Shown: positions 15,632 to 25,264, counted from the first letter of the stretch. The stretch: 64,000 bases of DNA from Arenibacter hampyeongensis (GCF_002909255.1 NZ_PIOB01000005.1:333220-397219); one strand, 5' to 3'. Numbers and translations: made by a program. The notes: a model not told the origin generated them from the letters alone.

Positions 15632-17965
15632 ATGTCTAGCAAAAAAAACCGCCGTATCGTCGCTATAATGTTTACGGACATTGTTGGTTATTCGGCCTTA
15701 ATGCAAAGGGATGAAAATGCTGCGGTGAAAATGCGGACACTGCATAGGCAAGAGTTTAAAAAAAATCATGAGGTTCATCATGGGGATATCCTTCAGTATT
15801 ATGGGGATGGAACACTAAGTGTTTTTGCAAGTGGATTGGAGGCTGTGGAATGTGCTATAGATATTCAAATGGCATTACAGAAGGAAAACCTGGTACCACT
15901 TCGAATTGGGCTGCATATAGGAGATATTGTTTTTGATGGAACGGAAGTTTATGGCGACGGAGTAAATTTAGCCTCACGCATAGAGAGTTTAGGGGTTGCA
16001 GGTTCAATACTTCTGTCCGGTAAACTGAACGACGAACTTAAAAATCACCCACACGTATTAACCGAGTCCCTTGGGAAGGTTAAGTTGAAGAATATCTCAA
16101 AACCTGTTGAAGTCTTTGCCGTAACCAACAAAGGAATAAAAATTCCTGAAAGTTTTGAACTAAAGGGCATTCCCCAAAAGGAGGCAAAATCAGTTGCCGT
16201 GCTTCCATTTGTGAATATGAGTTCCAACACTGATAACGAATATTTCAGTGACGGAATGACAGAGGAAATCATTAATGCCCTGGCAAAAATTAAGGGGCTA
16301 AAAGTGACCTCGAGAACGTCTTCATTTCACTTTAAAAATGTTAATCTTCCTATTTCACGTATAGGTAAGGAACTTAATGTATCCACTATTTTGGAGGGAA
16401 GCGTGCGTTTATCGGGCACTAAAATGCGGATAACTGCCCAGCTGATCGATGTAAAGGACGATTATCATTTTTGGTCCGAAACTTTTGATCGGCCCTTGGA
16501 AGATGTCTTTGCCGTTCAAGATGAAATCAGCCTTCTTATTGCGGAAAGGCTTAGGGAACATATAGGCCATTTTGAAATTGAAGAACAACTGGTCCAAGAC
16601 CAAGAAATACCGGTCGATGTTTATCAAGGCTATTTAAAAAGTAGGTATCATATTCTAAAGATGGGCAAGTCAGATATTGAAACAGGGATTTCAATATTGG
16701 AAAATATTATAGTGGATTGGCCCAATTTTGCACTGGCCCATTTAGGGATGCATCTGGCGTATACCCTTTTGGGAACAATAGGATTGGTTCCTTTACCTGA
16801 AGCCTTTGCCAAAGGTCAGCCTTTTCTGGACAAGGCTATGGAATTGGATGAAAACTTGCCCGAATGTCAATTACACCTTTCCTATGCCTCCTTGATTCAA
16901 AAATGGGACCTACAAGGAACCTATCGGCATTTGAACAAAGTGTATGAAGCTGGTCCCATAGTTGAGTATTATCCAAGTATGGCATCAACCTTGGTAGCCG
17001 AAGGCAGATTTGCAGCGGCAAGAACATATATTGAAACGGCCATTCAGCTTGATCCTTTTTCCTCCGTTAATTATCACCTCAAAGGGTTTATTGATTACTG
17101 CGAAGAAAAATATGATAGGGCCATTACTAGTTTTGAAAAGGCTGTAGAGCTCAAATCGGATTTTAAAACCTCCACTTTGTATTGGGGACAGGCACTTTTG
17201 TTAATGGGAAAAGGCGAGGAAGGATTGGCCTTTTTTGAGAAACTTCCTCAGGATGAAACCGAAGATGTGATGAGGTTGGGAGGAACAACCATGGCTTATG
17301 CTGTTATGGGGAAGAAAGAGCAAGCTGAAAAGGAAATTGCTAAACTGGAAGCTGCTTTGGAAACGGATCTAATGGGTAGGGCATTAAACTTGCTCATTCT
17401 ATGTAATGCACTTTTGGGCAGGACATCGGAAACTTTTGAGTTAATAGAAAAGGGTATTGCCAATAGATTACCAATGATGATCTACCTATTTGTGGAGCCA
17501 ATACTTAAGCCCTTTCATGGCATGTCACGTTTCCAGGTACTTAGAAGGGAAGTTTTGGGGGAGGGTAGTCAATTTGAGACAAGTAAAAGGAAGTATCAAA
17601 AATCCCTGATCAATAAAACACAGATCAAGAAATATAAAAATCAATTGGATTTGCTGATGTTGGACGAACAGCCTTACCTGGATCCCAGCCTCACTCTTAA
17701 GGCTTTGGCTGAAATGATGGAAATTCCTTCCAATCATTTATCCCAGCTGCTGAATGAGGGATATGGAAAGAACTTTGCGGATTTTGTTAATACCTACCGA
17801 TTGGAAACCTTTAAAGCCAAAGTAGCGGACCCCTCCCAAAGAAACCTCACCATTCTGGCTCTGGCATACGATAGTGGTTTTAATTCCAAGACCGTATTCA
17901 ATACCTTTTTTAAAAAGACGATGGGCACAACTCCTAGGGCCTATTGGAAAAAAACTGTCGCTTAA
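15632..17965 (+). CDS. Adenylate/guanylate cyclase - TolB-like - TPR - AraC HTH fusion protein
   Basis: 777 aa. Residues about 8-175 form a class III nucleotide cyclase domain: the two metal-binding Asp sites are FTDIVGYS and YYGDGTL, and LRIGLHIGDI and YGDGVNLASRIE are family motifs. Residues about 185-315 (VAVLPFVNMSSNTDNEYFSD, ILEGSVRLSG) are the TolB/FlgO-like segment common after such cyclases. TPR-like helices run to about 590. The last 100 residues are an AraC-type DNA-binding domain (LTILALAYDSGFNSKTVF, GTTPRAYWKK). The protein could bind DNA and make or sense a cyclic nucleotide. No transmembrane segment is seen, so it is cytoplasmic. Partner genes are not evident. Confidence 0.9.
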   Translation: MSSKKNRRIVAIMFTDIVGYSALMQRDENAAVKMRTLHRQEFKKNHEVHHGDILQYYGDGTLSVFASGLEAVECAIDIQMALQKENLVPLRIGLHIGDIVFDGTEVYGDGVNLASRIESLGVAGSILLSGKLNDELKNHPHVLTESLGKVKLKNISKPVEVFAVTNKGIKIPESFELKGIPQKEAKSVAVLPFVNMSSNTDNEYFSDGMTEEIINALAKIKGLKVTSRTSSFHFKNVNLPISRIGKELNVSTILEGSVRLSGTKMRITAQLIDVKDDYHFWSETFDRPLEDVFAVQDEISLLIAERLREHIGHFEIEEQLVQDQEIPVDVYQGYLKSRYHILKMGKSDIETGISILENIIVDWPNFALAHLGMHLAYTLLGTIGLVPLPEAFAKGQPFLDKAMELDENLPECQLHLSYASLIQKWDLQGTYRHLNKVYEAGPIVEYYPSMASTLVAEGRFAAARTYIETAIQLDPFSSVNYHLKGFIDYCEEKYDRAITSFEKAVELKSDFKTSTLYWGQALLLMGKGEEGLAFFEKLPQDETEDVMRLGGTTMAYAVMGKKEQAEKEIAKLEAALETDLMGRALNLLILCNALLGRTSETFELIEKGIANRLPMMIYLFVEPILKPFHGMSRFQVLRREVLGEGSQFETSKRKYQKSLINKTQIKKYKNQLDLLMLDEQPYLDPSLTLKALAEMMEIPSNHLSQLLNEGYGKNFADFVNTYRLETFKAKVADPSQRNLTILALAYDSGFNSKTVFNTFFKKTMGTTPRAYWKKTVA

Positions 17966-18027
17966 AAGGTTCCGATTTCCAAACCCGAACGACTAGTAAC
18001 CCCTTTTCTTTCATCTTTGTCACAAAT

Positions 18028-18064
18028 AAAACCCATTTATCGCCAGAAGAATTTTGGGTTTTAA
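18028..18064 (+). terminator. Possible terminator of the cyclase gene
   Basis: AAAACCCA (18028-18035) pairs with TGGGTTTT (18055-18062); the T run is inside the stem and short, so it is a weak candidate. Confidence 0.4.
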
Positions 18065-18098
18065 GACAAAAATGCCATCAATTAAATTTTATGTTAAT

Positions 18099-18333
18099 AT
18101 GAACGGAACATATATCATAGGGGTAGTAATCCAATTAGCAATCCTGATTACCATTTTATTTACTTCATGCTAGTGTGGATTCGGATTTCGTCGAAAGCCG
18201 TGAATTGGACATTCCAGTTTCGAGTTTTGAAGCAAGATTGAGATTCTCCAAGTCAACAATTGTGATGGGGGCATACAGCAGGGTGTATTCTCTAGAATTG
18301 GTAGTATCTGATATATCAATAATTATAATGTAG
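18099..18333 (+). pseudogene. Small lipoprotein gene with a frameshift right after the lipobox
   Basis: ATG 18099 opens a signal peptide (MNGTYIIGVVIQLAILITIL) ending in lipobox LFTSC, immediately followed by TAG (18171-18173). Skipping one base (T18171) joins it to a 53-codon frame that starts SVDSDFVESRELDIP and ends at TAG 18331. Signal, lipobox and the acidic start of the mature part then line up, which supports a single-base insertion. Alternatively only a 24-residue peptide is made. The antisense frame over this stretch (18165-18422) looks spurious. Mature function unknown. Confidence 0.45.
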
Positions 18334-18412
18334 ACACATAGTGATAGTGTGAAGGAAATGTAAACAAAAATAGATTTAGAAGTTCGTATGTAAACCATAA
18401 AAAAAATAAAAA

Positions 18413-19384
18413 ATGAAAGCAATCATAATTACTAAGTACGGCTCTCCCGACGTTTTAAAAGTTAAGGAAATATCGAAACCCCAACCCAAGGATAATGAAA
18501 TCTTGATAAAGGTAAAGGCGGCCGGTGTAACCACCGCAGATACGATGATGCGGATGGGGAGTCCGTGGTACGGCAGACTTTTTATTGGTTTAACAAAGCC
18601 TAAGTATCCTATAGCTGGCACCGGATTCTCCGGGATAATTGAATCTATTGGTGAAAAGGTCAGTCTCTTTAAAAAGGGAGATCATGTCTTTGGCGAATCG
18701 GTATTTGGACAGGGCAGCAATGCAGAATACCTATGCATGCCGGAGGATGGATTGCTAAATATAAAGCCCTATGTAATATCCTTCGAGGAGGCCGCAACCA
18801 TTTGTGATGGGCCATTGACTTCCTGGAATTTTTTGAATGAGGTAGCCAAAGTGAAAAGTGGTCAAAAAGTGCTTATAAATGGTGCTTCTGGAAGTTTGGG
18901 TACGGCTGCGATACAGTTGGCCAAATATTATGGTGCGGAGGTGACAGCTGTTTGTAGTACTTCCAATTTGGAGATGGTAAAGTCTCTTAGGACTGATTAC
19001 GTTATAGATTATACCAAAACAAACTTCACAAAAACGGGGAATTGTTACGATATTGTTTTTGATACTGTGGGTAAGAGTTCGTTTTCTGAATGTAAACGAA
19101 TACTGTCGAAAAACGGTATATACCTTTCACCAGTACTTGGTTTTCCATTACTATTTCAGATGTTATGGACTGCTATATTTGGCAGTAAAAAGGCAAAATT
19201 TTCAGCCACTGGTCTTTTGGCGGTTCCAAAACTTCGTGCAATGCTAACGGACCTTGTCGGACTTTTGGAAGACAATCTATTGAAGGTGGTCATTGACCAA
19301 TATTATTCCTTGGACGAAGTTCCAGCTGCACATAGGTATGTTGATACAGGACATAAAAAAGGTAATGTGGTTATAAAGCTATAG
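18413..19384 (+). CDS. NAD(P)-dependent medium-chain alcohol dehydrogenase / quinone oxidoreductase
   Basis: 323 aa. The N-terminal GroES-like domain (MKAIIITKYGSPDVL ... VKAAGVTTADTM, GTGFSGIIESIGEKV) is followed by a Rossmann domain with LINGASGSLGTAAIQLAK. Cysteines for a structural zinc are absent, as in zinc-free quinone reductases. It probably reduces a quinone or enone with NADPH in the cytoplasm. It stands alone by spacing, 80 bp after the frameshifted lipoprotein frame. Confidence 0.9.
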   Translation: MKAIIITKYGSPDVLKVKEISKPQPKDNEILIKVKAAGVTTADTMMRMGSPWYGRLFIGLTKPKYPIAGTGFSGIIESIGEKVSLFKKGDHVFGESVFGQGSNAEYLCMPEDGLLNIKPYVISFEEAATICDGPLTSWNFLNEVAKVKSGQKVLINGASGSLGTAAIQLAKYYGAEVTAVCSTSNLEMVKSLRTDYVIDYTKTNFTKTGNCYDIVFDTVGKSSFSECKRILSKNGIYLSPVLGFPLLFQMLWTAIFGSKKAKFSATGLLAVPKLRAMLTDLVGLLEDNLLKVVIDQYYSLDEVPAAHRYVDTGHKKGNVVIKL

Positions 19385-20025
19385 GAAGCGGTGACTTTCA
19401 ATTTTTCTCCGGGCTTGGGCGTTTTTATAGTATAAATAGCAGCATACTTTTTAAAAGTCATTTTTTAGGTTTAAAGGTCCCCATGGGCATTGGCCACTAA
19501 AAAATCCATTAACGTTTCTACTAAATTAATGGTCATTAAGGATTGTATTTTTTGGGCATTTAAAAAAGTGGATTATATCATTTTCAGTTGGTTGTTAAGC
19601 CAAATCTACATTTTATCCAAGGTTTGTTAGCGTTGAACGTTGATATTTTGAAACTCGATCAATCTACACTAACTTTAGGTTAAGGTACGTGCCATTATAA
19701 TGCACATCCAAAATTTAAACCAAGGAATACCCAATCAAAATTAGATACCTCTCCAGTGTTATGGTGATGACTATGGAAAACAATAAAAAATAAAGTGATG
19801 AAAAAGAAATTTAATTTAATTGACCTTGTATTGACATTTAGCGGAGCCTTTGCGGTTATTGTATTGGTATTGGTAGTTTCCAAGTTTGTATAGTAGCGCT
19901 TGTTGTTAAGATGTTCAGGTCATAGGAAAGTTTCTTATAGTTAAGGGTCCATGGATGCTATTTTTTACGTAAATATATTGTTGTGTCCAAATGGATTATT
20001 TTATTGTTTAAACTAAATTCGGAAT
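19385..20025. other. Gene-poor region with one tiny open frame
   Basis: 641 bp between the oxidoreductase and the next CDS. Apart from the 31-codon membrane-protein frame at 19798 I see no conserved structure, only AT-rich sequence. The antisense frame 19695-19883 is likely a shadow. Confidence 0.5.
19798..19893 (+). CDS. Putative 31-residue single-pass membrane protein
   Basis: ATG 19798 to TAG 19893. A short charged start (MKKKFNLIDL) is followed by one hydrophobic helix (GAFAVIVLVLVVSKFV). The shape is typical of small membrane proteins, but length and context give no function. Chance occurrence is possible. Confidence 0.4.
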   Translation: MKKKFNLIDLVLTFSGAFAVIVLVLVVSKFV

Positions 20026-20310
20026 ATGTCTAAAACATCCGCCCGTTGGTTAATGGTATTGGGTTTTGTTATAGTTGCTTTTGTGGTCGGTATTTACTTG
20101 CAGGATTTAAAGCATCAGGAAAGTACTAAGGCCGCATGGAAAGCCAATAGGTTTAATGTGGCTAGATTTAATAAGATAATGAGGTATGCTGGTGATATGA
20201 ATTCCCATAATTGGTCCTCTATGAGGGACAGCATTGGTGGTCAACTGGATAGTTTAATGATTTTGAGATTTAGAAAAGAAGTGGACAGCATAAAAAAAAC
20301 CAAAAAATAG
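20026..20310 (+). CDS. Hypothetical membrane-anchored protein
   Basis: 94 aa. One N-terminal transmembrane helix (ARWLMVLGFVIVAFVVGIYL) is followed by a charged, probably helical periplasmic or cytoplasmic tail rich in Arg, Lys and Asp. Not recognised. It has its own strong terminator just downstream, which supports a real transcript. Confidence 0.65.
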   Translation: MSKTSARWLMVLGFVIVAFVVGIYLQDLKHQESTKAAWKANRFNVARFNKIMRYAGDMNSHNWSSMRDSIGGQLDSLMILRFRKEVDSIKKTKK

Positions 20311-20384
20311 AATTCCCTGCCAAATCAGTCCAAGTTGTTATTTATATCATGGACTGGCAAATACAGCAGGGAAATTATTAGTAT

Positions 20385-20412
20385 AAGCAACCTAAGATGG
20401 TTGCTTTTTTTT
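20385..20412 (+). terminator. Rho-independent terminator
   Basis: Perfect 8-bp stem AAGCAACC (20385-20392) / GGTTGCTT (20399-20406), 6-nt loop, followed by T residues to 20412. It ends the 94-aa gene's transcript. Confidence 0.8.
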
Positions 20413-20561
20413 GTGAATAACAGTATCAAATGGTATTGCATTTTTAAATTGAATAGTTAACTTAGAAGAAAATAAATGTAATAGGTATAAAATTATGTTG
20501 AGAACTGTAAACCTCACAATTACCATAAAATTGGCGTTCAGAAAAATATTAATTTGCTGCT

Positions 20562-23405
20562 ATGGATATTAATTCGTGGGACTGGATATTTCAGTTGTTG
20601 GGACGCTTTCACCCTATGGTGGTACATTTTCCGATTGGCTTATTGGTAGTGGCCATTTTTTTGGAATTTTCTACTCTTGGAGGCAAAAGACAAGGGCTTA
20701 GGGAGGGTATTAATTGGATGGTCGCATTGGGAGCTATATTTGCTGTGCTATCTGCCGTTTTGGGCTGGCTGCTTCGTACCCATGAAGATTATGTAGGTGA
20801 TTTGGTCCAATTTCATCAGAATGTGGGTATTGCAACTGCAGTTTTTGCCGCCATTACCTGGTTCTTGTTGCGGAATACATTAAGAGGTAAACTTGCCCAT
20901 TATGGCTATTATAGGTTTGGACTGTTTGCAACTGTACTGTTGCTGGTTGTCGCCGGTCATTTGGGGGCGAGTCTTACACATGGGGAAGATTATTTAACCA
21001 GTGTCTTACCGCATAATCAGGATTCTTATGACGATGGAAAGGCCACGGTACTATTGGCGGAATTAAAGGGGTTGGATTCACTGTCCGAAGCTCAACAAGA
21101 AGATCTTAATCTTGGTGTAAGAGCAATTATAGCACATAATTGCTATCAATGTCATAGTGAAAATAAGCAAAAGGGCGAATTGGTATTGGACAACAAACGT
21201 GGGGTTTACCAAGGAGGGAAGTCGGGTCCAATTATTGTAGAAGGTAAGCCGGGGGAGAGTGAGATGTTCCGAAGAATAAGTCTTCCTCCGGATCATGACG
21301 AAGTAATGCCCAAGAAGGGAAAGGTCTTGAAGAGCAATGAAATAAAATTGATCGAATTATGGATCAAAAACGGGGCAAAATGGTCCGATGGGGCGCTTAA
21401 GATTTTTCCTGAAGCCGAGTTGGCCTTGTCAATGCCCGATATTCCCAAGACTAGCAATGAAAAACATCCCATAGATAAGTTTATGGATGTCTATTTTAAG
21501 GAAAATAGGTTGAAATGGCCCCAGGTGGTGGACGACAGAACATTTATTAGACGTGCCTCCCTGGATATACTTGGCCTGCTACCCGTGCCAGATAAAATAG
21601 ATCAATTTGTAAACAACGGCGATAAGGGGAAAAGAGAAAAGCTTATAGATGAATTGTTGGGAGATAAGCATAATTACACCCAGCATTGGTTGAGTTTTTG
21701 GAATGACATACTCAGGAATGATTATAGTGGTCCCGGATTTATAACGGGTGGTCGTAAACAGATTACAGATTGGTTGTACCATTCCCTAATGGATAATAAG
21801 CCCTATAATATTATGGTCAAGGAATTGATAAATCCAAGTGAAGAATCGGAGGGGTTTATCAATGGGATTAAATGGCGGGGCTTGGTCAATGCCAGTCAAC
21901 GCACCGAGATGCAGGCCGCCCAAAACATTGGTCAATCTTTAATGGGAGTCAATGTAAAGTGCGCTTCCTGTCATAACAGTTTTGTAAGCAATCTTACTTT
22001 GGAGCAATCCTATGGGTTTGCCTCTATTTTTGCAGATTCCATTATGGAATTAAATAGATGCGATATGCCCATTGGGAAAATGGCCGAAGTAAATTTTCTA
22101 TATCCGGAATTGGGCTCGGTAGAGGCGGAAAGTGTAAAGGAGCGATTGCTATTGCTTTCAGAGGTCATGGTAAAGCCCGAGAATGGTAGGTTGTACAGAA
22201 CTATCACAAATAGATTTTGGAAACGTTTTATGGGACGAGGGATTATTGAACCCGTAGACGAAATGGACAATGAACCATGGAATGCCGATTTGTTGGATTG
22301 GTTGGCCGCTGATTTTGTAAATTCTGGGTTTGATGTTAAATATTTAATGAAAATGATAATGACGTCCAAGGCCTATCAATTGGAGTCTACCCGCATGGAA
22401 AATCAGGAGAATTTGAAAAAAGGGTACGTATTTAATGGGCCGATCCTAAGGCGATTAAGTGCAGAGCAATTTTCGGATGCCGTTAGCCAGGTAGTTGCCC
22501 CTATGTATTATGCGGCGGCATATGACCCCAATAATGAAGGTTTGCCTTATAACAGGGTTTGGCATAGGGAAGTTAAGTTTGATCGTGATGTATTGCCCGA
22601 GCCGGGAACGAGATATTTCCGACATGGCTTCAATTTAACGGGGAAAAAAATCCAGACAGCAAAGGCACTGATTTCCGTAGACCATTCCTATACCCTGTAT
22701 CTCAATGGTAAAATAATTTCGGAGGGAACGGATTGGAGAAAAGTAGACAGGTTAGAGGTTGGGGACAAGCTTATTGAAGGTGAAAATGTATTGGCTATAG
22801 AGGGAACTAATGAGGGAAGCATTGCCAATCCGGCAGGTATCCTGTTCTCAATGAAAATCCAATTTGAAGATGGATCGGAAATGCTGGTTACCTCCAATGA
22901 TAAATGGAAAAGCACTGATAAACAACCGAAAGGAGAATGGGTACGATTAATATTTGATGACAGCGATTGGCAAGGTGTCCGTAATTATGGATCAAATAAC
23001 TGGGACAAGTTGGTGAATTTTACTTTTGAAAATACAGAGCGGGAATTTGCCAGGGCCAGCCTAGTAAAGCAACATCCATTTATGAAGGTGATGGGCAGGC
23101 CTACTCGGGAAAATGTAGCCACCTCAAGAGATGAACAGGCTACCTTGTTACAGGCTCTGGAGTTGACCAATGGAGAGTATTTTAATGGCGTACTTAAGGA
23201 GGGGGCAGAGGCATGGCTTAAAAAGTATGGGGATAAGGACGAACAAATAGTGCTCAACCTATACCAAAAAACATTGGGTAGAAATCCAACAGATAAGGAA
23301 AAGGGGATAATGCTCAATGCATTGCAGACAGGTTCAAAAGAAGAGGCTTTGCAAGACCTGTTTTGGTCGATGTTTATTTCGCCCGAATTTCAATTTATAT
23401 ACTAA
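20562..23405 (+). CDS. PSD1/DUF1549/DUF1553 c-type cytochrome-like protein with membrane domain
   Basis: 947 aa. The first about 145 residues form a four-helix membrane domain (HPMVVHFPIGLL start; DUF2231-like). A planctomycete-type cytochrome c domain follows with haem motif CYQCH (about 195-199), ending ELWIKNGAKW. Next is a DUF1549 domain with a second CASCH motif, then DUF1553 (FWKRFMGRGIIEP, LRRLSAEQFSDAV). Inserted in DUF1553 at about 670-830 is a beta-sandwich segment with ISVDHSYTLYLNGKIISEG, like the sugar-binding module of rhamnosidases. It probably acts at the membrane or periplasm with the DUF1501 protein encoded 6 bp downstream. The reaction is not known. Confidence 0.87.
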   Translation: MDINSWDWIFQLLGRFHPMVVHFPIGLLVVAIFLEFSTLGGKRQGLREGINWMVALGAIFAVLSAVLGWLLRTHEDYVGDLVQFHQNVGIATAVFAAITWFLLRNTLRGKLAHYGYYRFGLFATVLLLVVAGHLGASLTHGEDYLTSVLPHNQDSYDDGKATVLLAELKGLDSLSEAQQEDLNLGVRAIIAHNCYQCHSENKQKGELVLDNKRGVYQGGKSGPIIVEGKPGESEMFRRISLPPDHDEVMPKKGKVLKSNEIKLIELWIKNGAKWSDGALKIFPEAELALSMPDIPKTSNEKHPIDKFMDVYFKENRLKWPQVVDDRTFIRRASLDILGLLPVPDKIDQFVNNGDKGKREKLIDELLGDKHNYTQHWLSFWNDILRNDYSGPGFITGGRKQITDWLYHSLMDNKPYNIMVKELINPSEESEGFINGIKWRGLVNASQRTEMQAAQNIGQSLMGVNVKCASCHNSFVSNLTLEQSYGFASIFADSIMELNRCDMPIGKMAEVNFLYPELGSVEAESVKERLLLLSEVMVKPENGRLYRTITNRFWKRFMGRGIIEPVDEMDNEPWNADLLDWLAADFVNSGFDVKYLMKMIMTSKAYQLESTRMENQENLKKGYVFNGPILRRLSAEQFSDAVSQVVAPMYYAAAYDPNNEGLPYNRVWHREVKFDRDVLPEPGTRYFRHGFNLTGKKIQTAKALISVDHSYTLYLNGKIISEGTDWRKVDRLEVGDKLIEGENVLAIEGTNEGSIANPAGILFSMKIQFEDGSEMLVTSNDKWKSTDKQPKGEWVRLIFDDSDWQGVRNYGSNNWDKLVNFTFENTEREFARASLVKQHPFMKVMGRPTRENVATSRDEQATLLQALELTNGEYFNGVLKEGAEAWLKKYGDKDEQIVLNLYQKTLGRNPTDKEKGIMLNALQTGSKEEALQDLFWSMFISPEFQFIY

Positions 23406-23411
23406 CATAAA

Positions 23412-24863
23412 ATGAATAAGGATTTACATAGTAGTGCGAGAAGGGATTTTGTTAAAAAGATGGGGGCAGCCAGTCTGGCGGCAGCTTCTACCAGCATTCC
23501 CTTGGCCAGTTTTTTAAGTTCCTGCAATTCGGTTCCAGCTATAACTTCCAAAGCAGATACCGTTATCTTACTGTGGATGGCAGGGGGAATGGCCCATACT
23601 GAAACATTTGACCCCAAGGCTTTTGTACCTTACACAAAGGGAGTGGAGAGCAAAAGGGTTTTAAGTACGTTTCCTAAAGTGCCCACAATAGTGGACGGAT
23701 TACATTTTTCGGAGGGACTCGAAGGGATAGGGGGTGTAATGGATAAAGGTGCTATAATCCGCTCTTATAAATCAGCAGATCTTGGTCATATACTACATAC
23801 GCGTCATCAGTACCATTGGCATACCTGTTATGAGCCGCCCCAGTCTGTGCAAGCTCCACATATAGGTGCCTGGATTGCCAAAGAAATGGGACCTGTAAAC
23901 CCAGTTATTCCTCCATTTATAGCCATGGGACAGCGATTTACTGTTGGAGAGGCAGAGGAATTAAAGGCATTTCATTCTGCTGGATTTCTGGGGAGTGAAT
24001 ATGGTCCGTTCCTAATACCGGACCCGTCTACAGGTTTGGATAGTGTAAGGCCACCACAAGGCATGTCGCTAAAAAGGTTTGAAGCCCGCTATAAACTTTA
24101 TAAGGAGTTGGCCAATAAGAGTAAGATTATGGAGGGCGGTAGTGATTATCAAAGGGAGTCCCTGATGCGTTCCATGGAACAATCCTATCGGTTGTTGAAT
24201 TCTCCTGAAGCCAAGGTTTTTGATCTATCACAGGAGCCCAAAGAGGTGTATGATACCTACAATACAGGTAGGTTTGGGTTGGGGTGCCTTTTGGCAAAAA
24301 GATTGGCCATGAACGGCGGTAGGTTCATCAGTGTTTCAACGGAATATGAACCCTTTCTTGGATGGGATACCCACGAAAATGGCCATACCCGGGCGGCAAA
24401 AATGAAAGAGCTAATAGACCGGCCAATAGCACAACTCATAAAAGACTTGGATGAATCAGGGCATTTGGATAGAACGCTTATAATTTTGGCCAGTGAATTT
24501 AGCAGGGATGCTATTATGGAAGGCCGACCAGGAGTGCCCGTGCAGGACCAGGTAAATCAACCGGACATCATCGAAGACGAGAAATTCTATGGTATGCATA
24601 GGCATTTTACCGATGGTAGCTCCATACTCATGTGGGGTGGTGGAGTTGAGAAAGGTTTGGTGTATGGTAAAACAGCGGATGAACGACCCTGCTCTTCAAT
24701 TGATAATCCAGTGGTGATCGATCAGGTGCATCAATCCATATATCATGCCTTGGGTATGGATCCGGAAACAAATTATACTATTGAAGGTAGACCGTTTTAT
24801 ACCACTCCGGATGGACAAGGTAAACCAATATTGGACTTGTTTGGCGAGAGAATAGTGACCTAA
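23412..24863 (+). CDS. DUF1501 (sulfatase-like) protein, partner of the PSD1 gene
   Basis: 483 aa. The signal has both an SARRDFVKK Tat motif and an FLSSC lipobox, so it is likely a Tat-exported lipoprotein. The body follows the DUF1501 family, a relative of alkaline phosphatase/sulfatase folds: VILLWMAGGMAHTETFDPK, ILHTRHQYHWHT, GWDTHENGHTR, SEFSRDA and MHRHFTDGSS. The start is 6 bp after the PSD1 stop, so the two are co-transcribed. This pairing is standard for PSD1/DUF1501 systems, mostly known from Planctomycetes. Substrate unknown. Confidence 0.88.
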   Translation: MNKDLHSSARRDFVKKMGAASLAAASTSIPLASFLSSCNSVPAITSKADTVILLWMAGGMAHTETFDPKAFVPYTKGVESKRVLSTFPKVPTIVDGLHFSEGLEGIGGVMDKGAIIRSYKSADLGHILHTRHQYHWHTCYEPPQSVQAPHIGAWIAKEMGPVNPVIPPFIAMGQRFTVGEAEELKAFHSAGFLGSEYGPFLIPDPSTGLDSVRPPQGMSLKRFEARYKLYKELANKSKIMEGGSDYQRESLMRSMEQSYRLLNSPEAKVFDLSQEPKEVYDTYNTGRFGLGCLLAKRLAMNGGRFISVSTEYEPFLGWDTHENGHTRAAKMKELIDRPIAQLIKDLDESGHLDRTLIILASEFSRDAIMEGRPGVPVQDQVNQPDIIEDEKFYGMHRHFTDGSSILMWGGGVEKGLVYGKTADERPCSSIDNPVVIDQVHQSIYHALGMDPETNYTIEGRPFYTTPDGQGKPILDLFGERIVT

Positions 24864-25264
24864 ATACCTACCTGCGTTAATACAAGTGAAGTGATAGAGA
24901 CCAATAAGGCGAAACTGAAATAATATAAATAAATAGCCATGCTATATTTGGGGAATAATATAACTCGGAATTGTATTGGTCTAGAACGGTAGGGTCCAGT
25001 TTCAATTAAAGAAACCAAAAGCTGCTAAAATCAGACAGACTACCACAGCTAATAGAATGGCGACCAATACTACTACCATAAGGCTAAGGAATCCATTGAG
25101 CACCCTAGTGCCAAAAGTAACATCTTCCATAATATTAAGAATTTAATACAATTTAATGAATTATCCTTAAATTATGATGGGTTTCAGAGTCAAATCCGTT
25201 AAATGACTTTGAAATAGTATACTAATCCGTTGTATTGTTAAAATTTTCGATAAACTACTGGAAA
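24864..25264. other. Convergent intergenic region
   Basis: 401 bp between the DUF1501 gene (+) and the sugar porter (-). It contains the small minus-strand membrane-protein frame at 25002-25130. No clear terminator hairpin was found. Confidence 0.5.
25002..25130 (-). CDS. Putative 42-residue single-pass membrane protein
   Basis: ATG at 25130 to TGA at 25002. A short polar start (MEDVTFGTRVLNGF) is followed by a long hydrophobic stretch (LSLMVVVLVAILLAVVVCLI) and a final AAFGFFN. A well-formed transmembrane helix in a convergent gap suggests a real small protein. Not recognised. Confidence 0.45.
   Translation of the reverse strand: MEDVTFGTRVLNGFLSLMVVVLVAILLAVVVCLILAAFGFFN

Noticed and set aside
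15375..15668. 97-codon frame before the cyclase gene
   Set aside because: Overlaps the cyclase start, lacks any domain and runs through AT-rich spacer.
18165..18422. Antisense frame over the small lipoprotein
   Set aside because: Explained as a shadow of the frameshifted lipoprotein frame on the other strand.
19695..19883. 62-codon frame antisense to the small membrane protein
   Set aside because: No recognisable signal or family; the sense frame is better.
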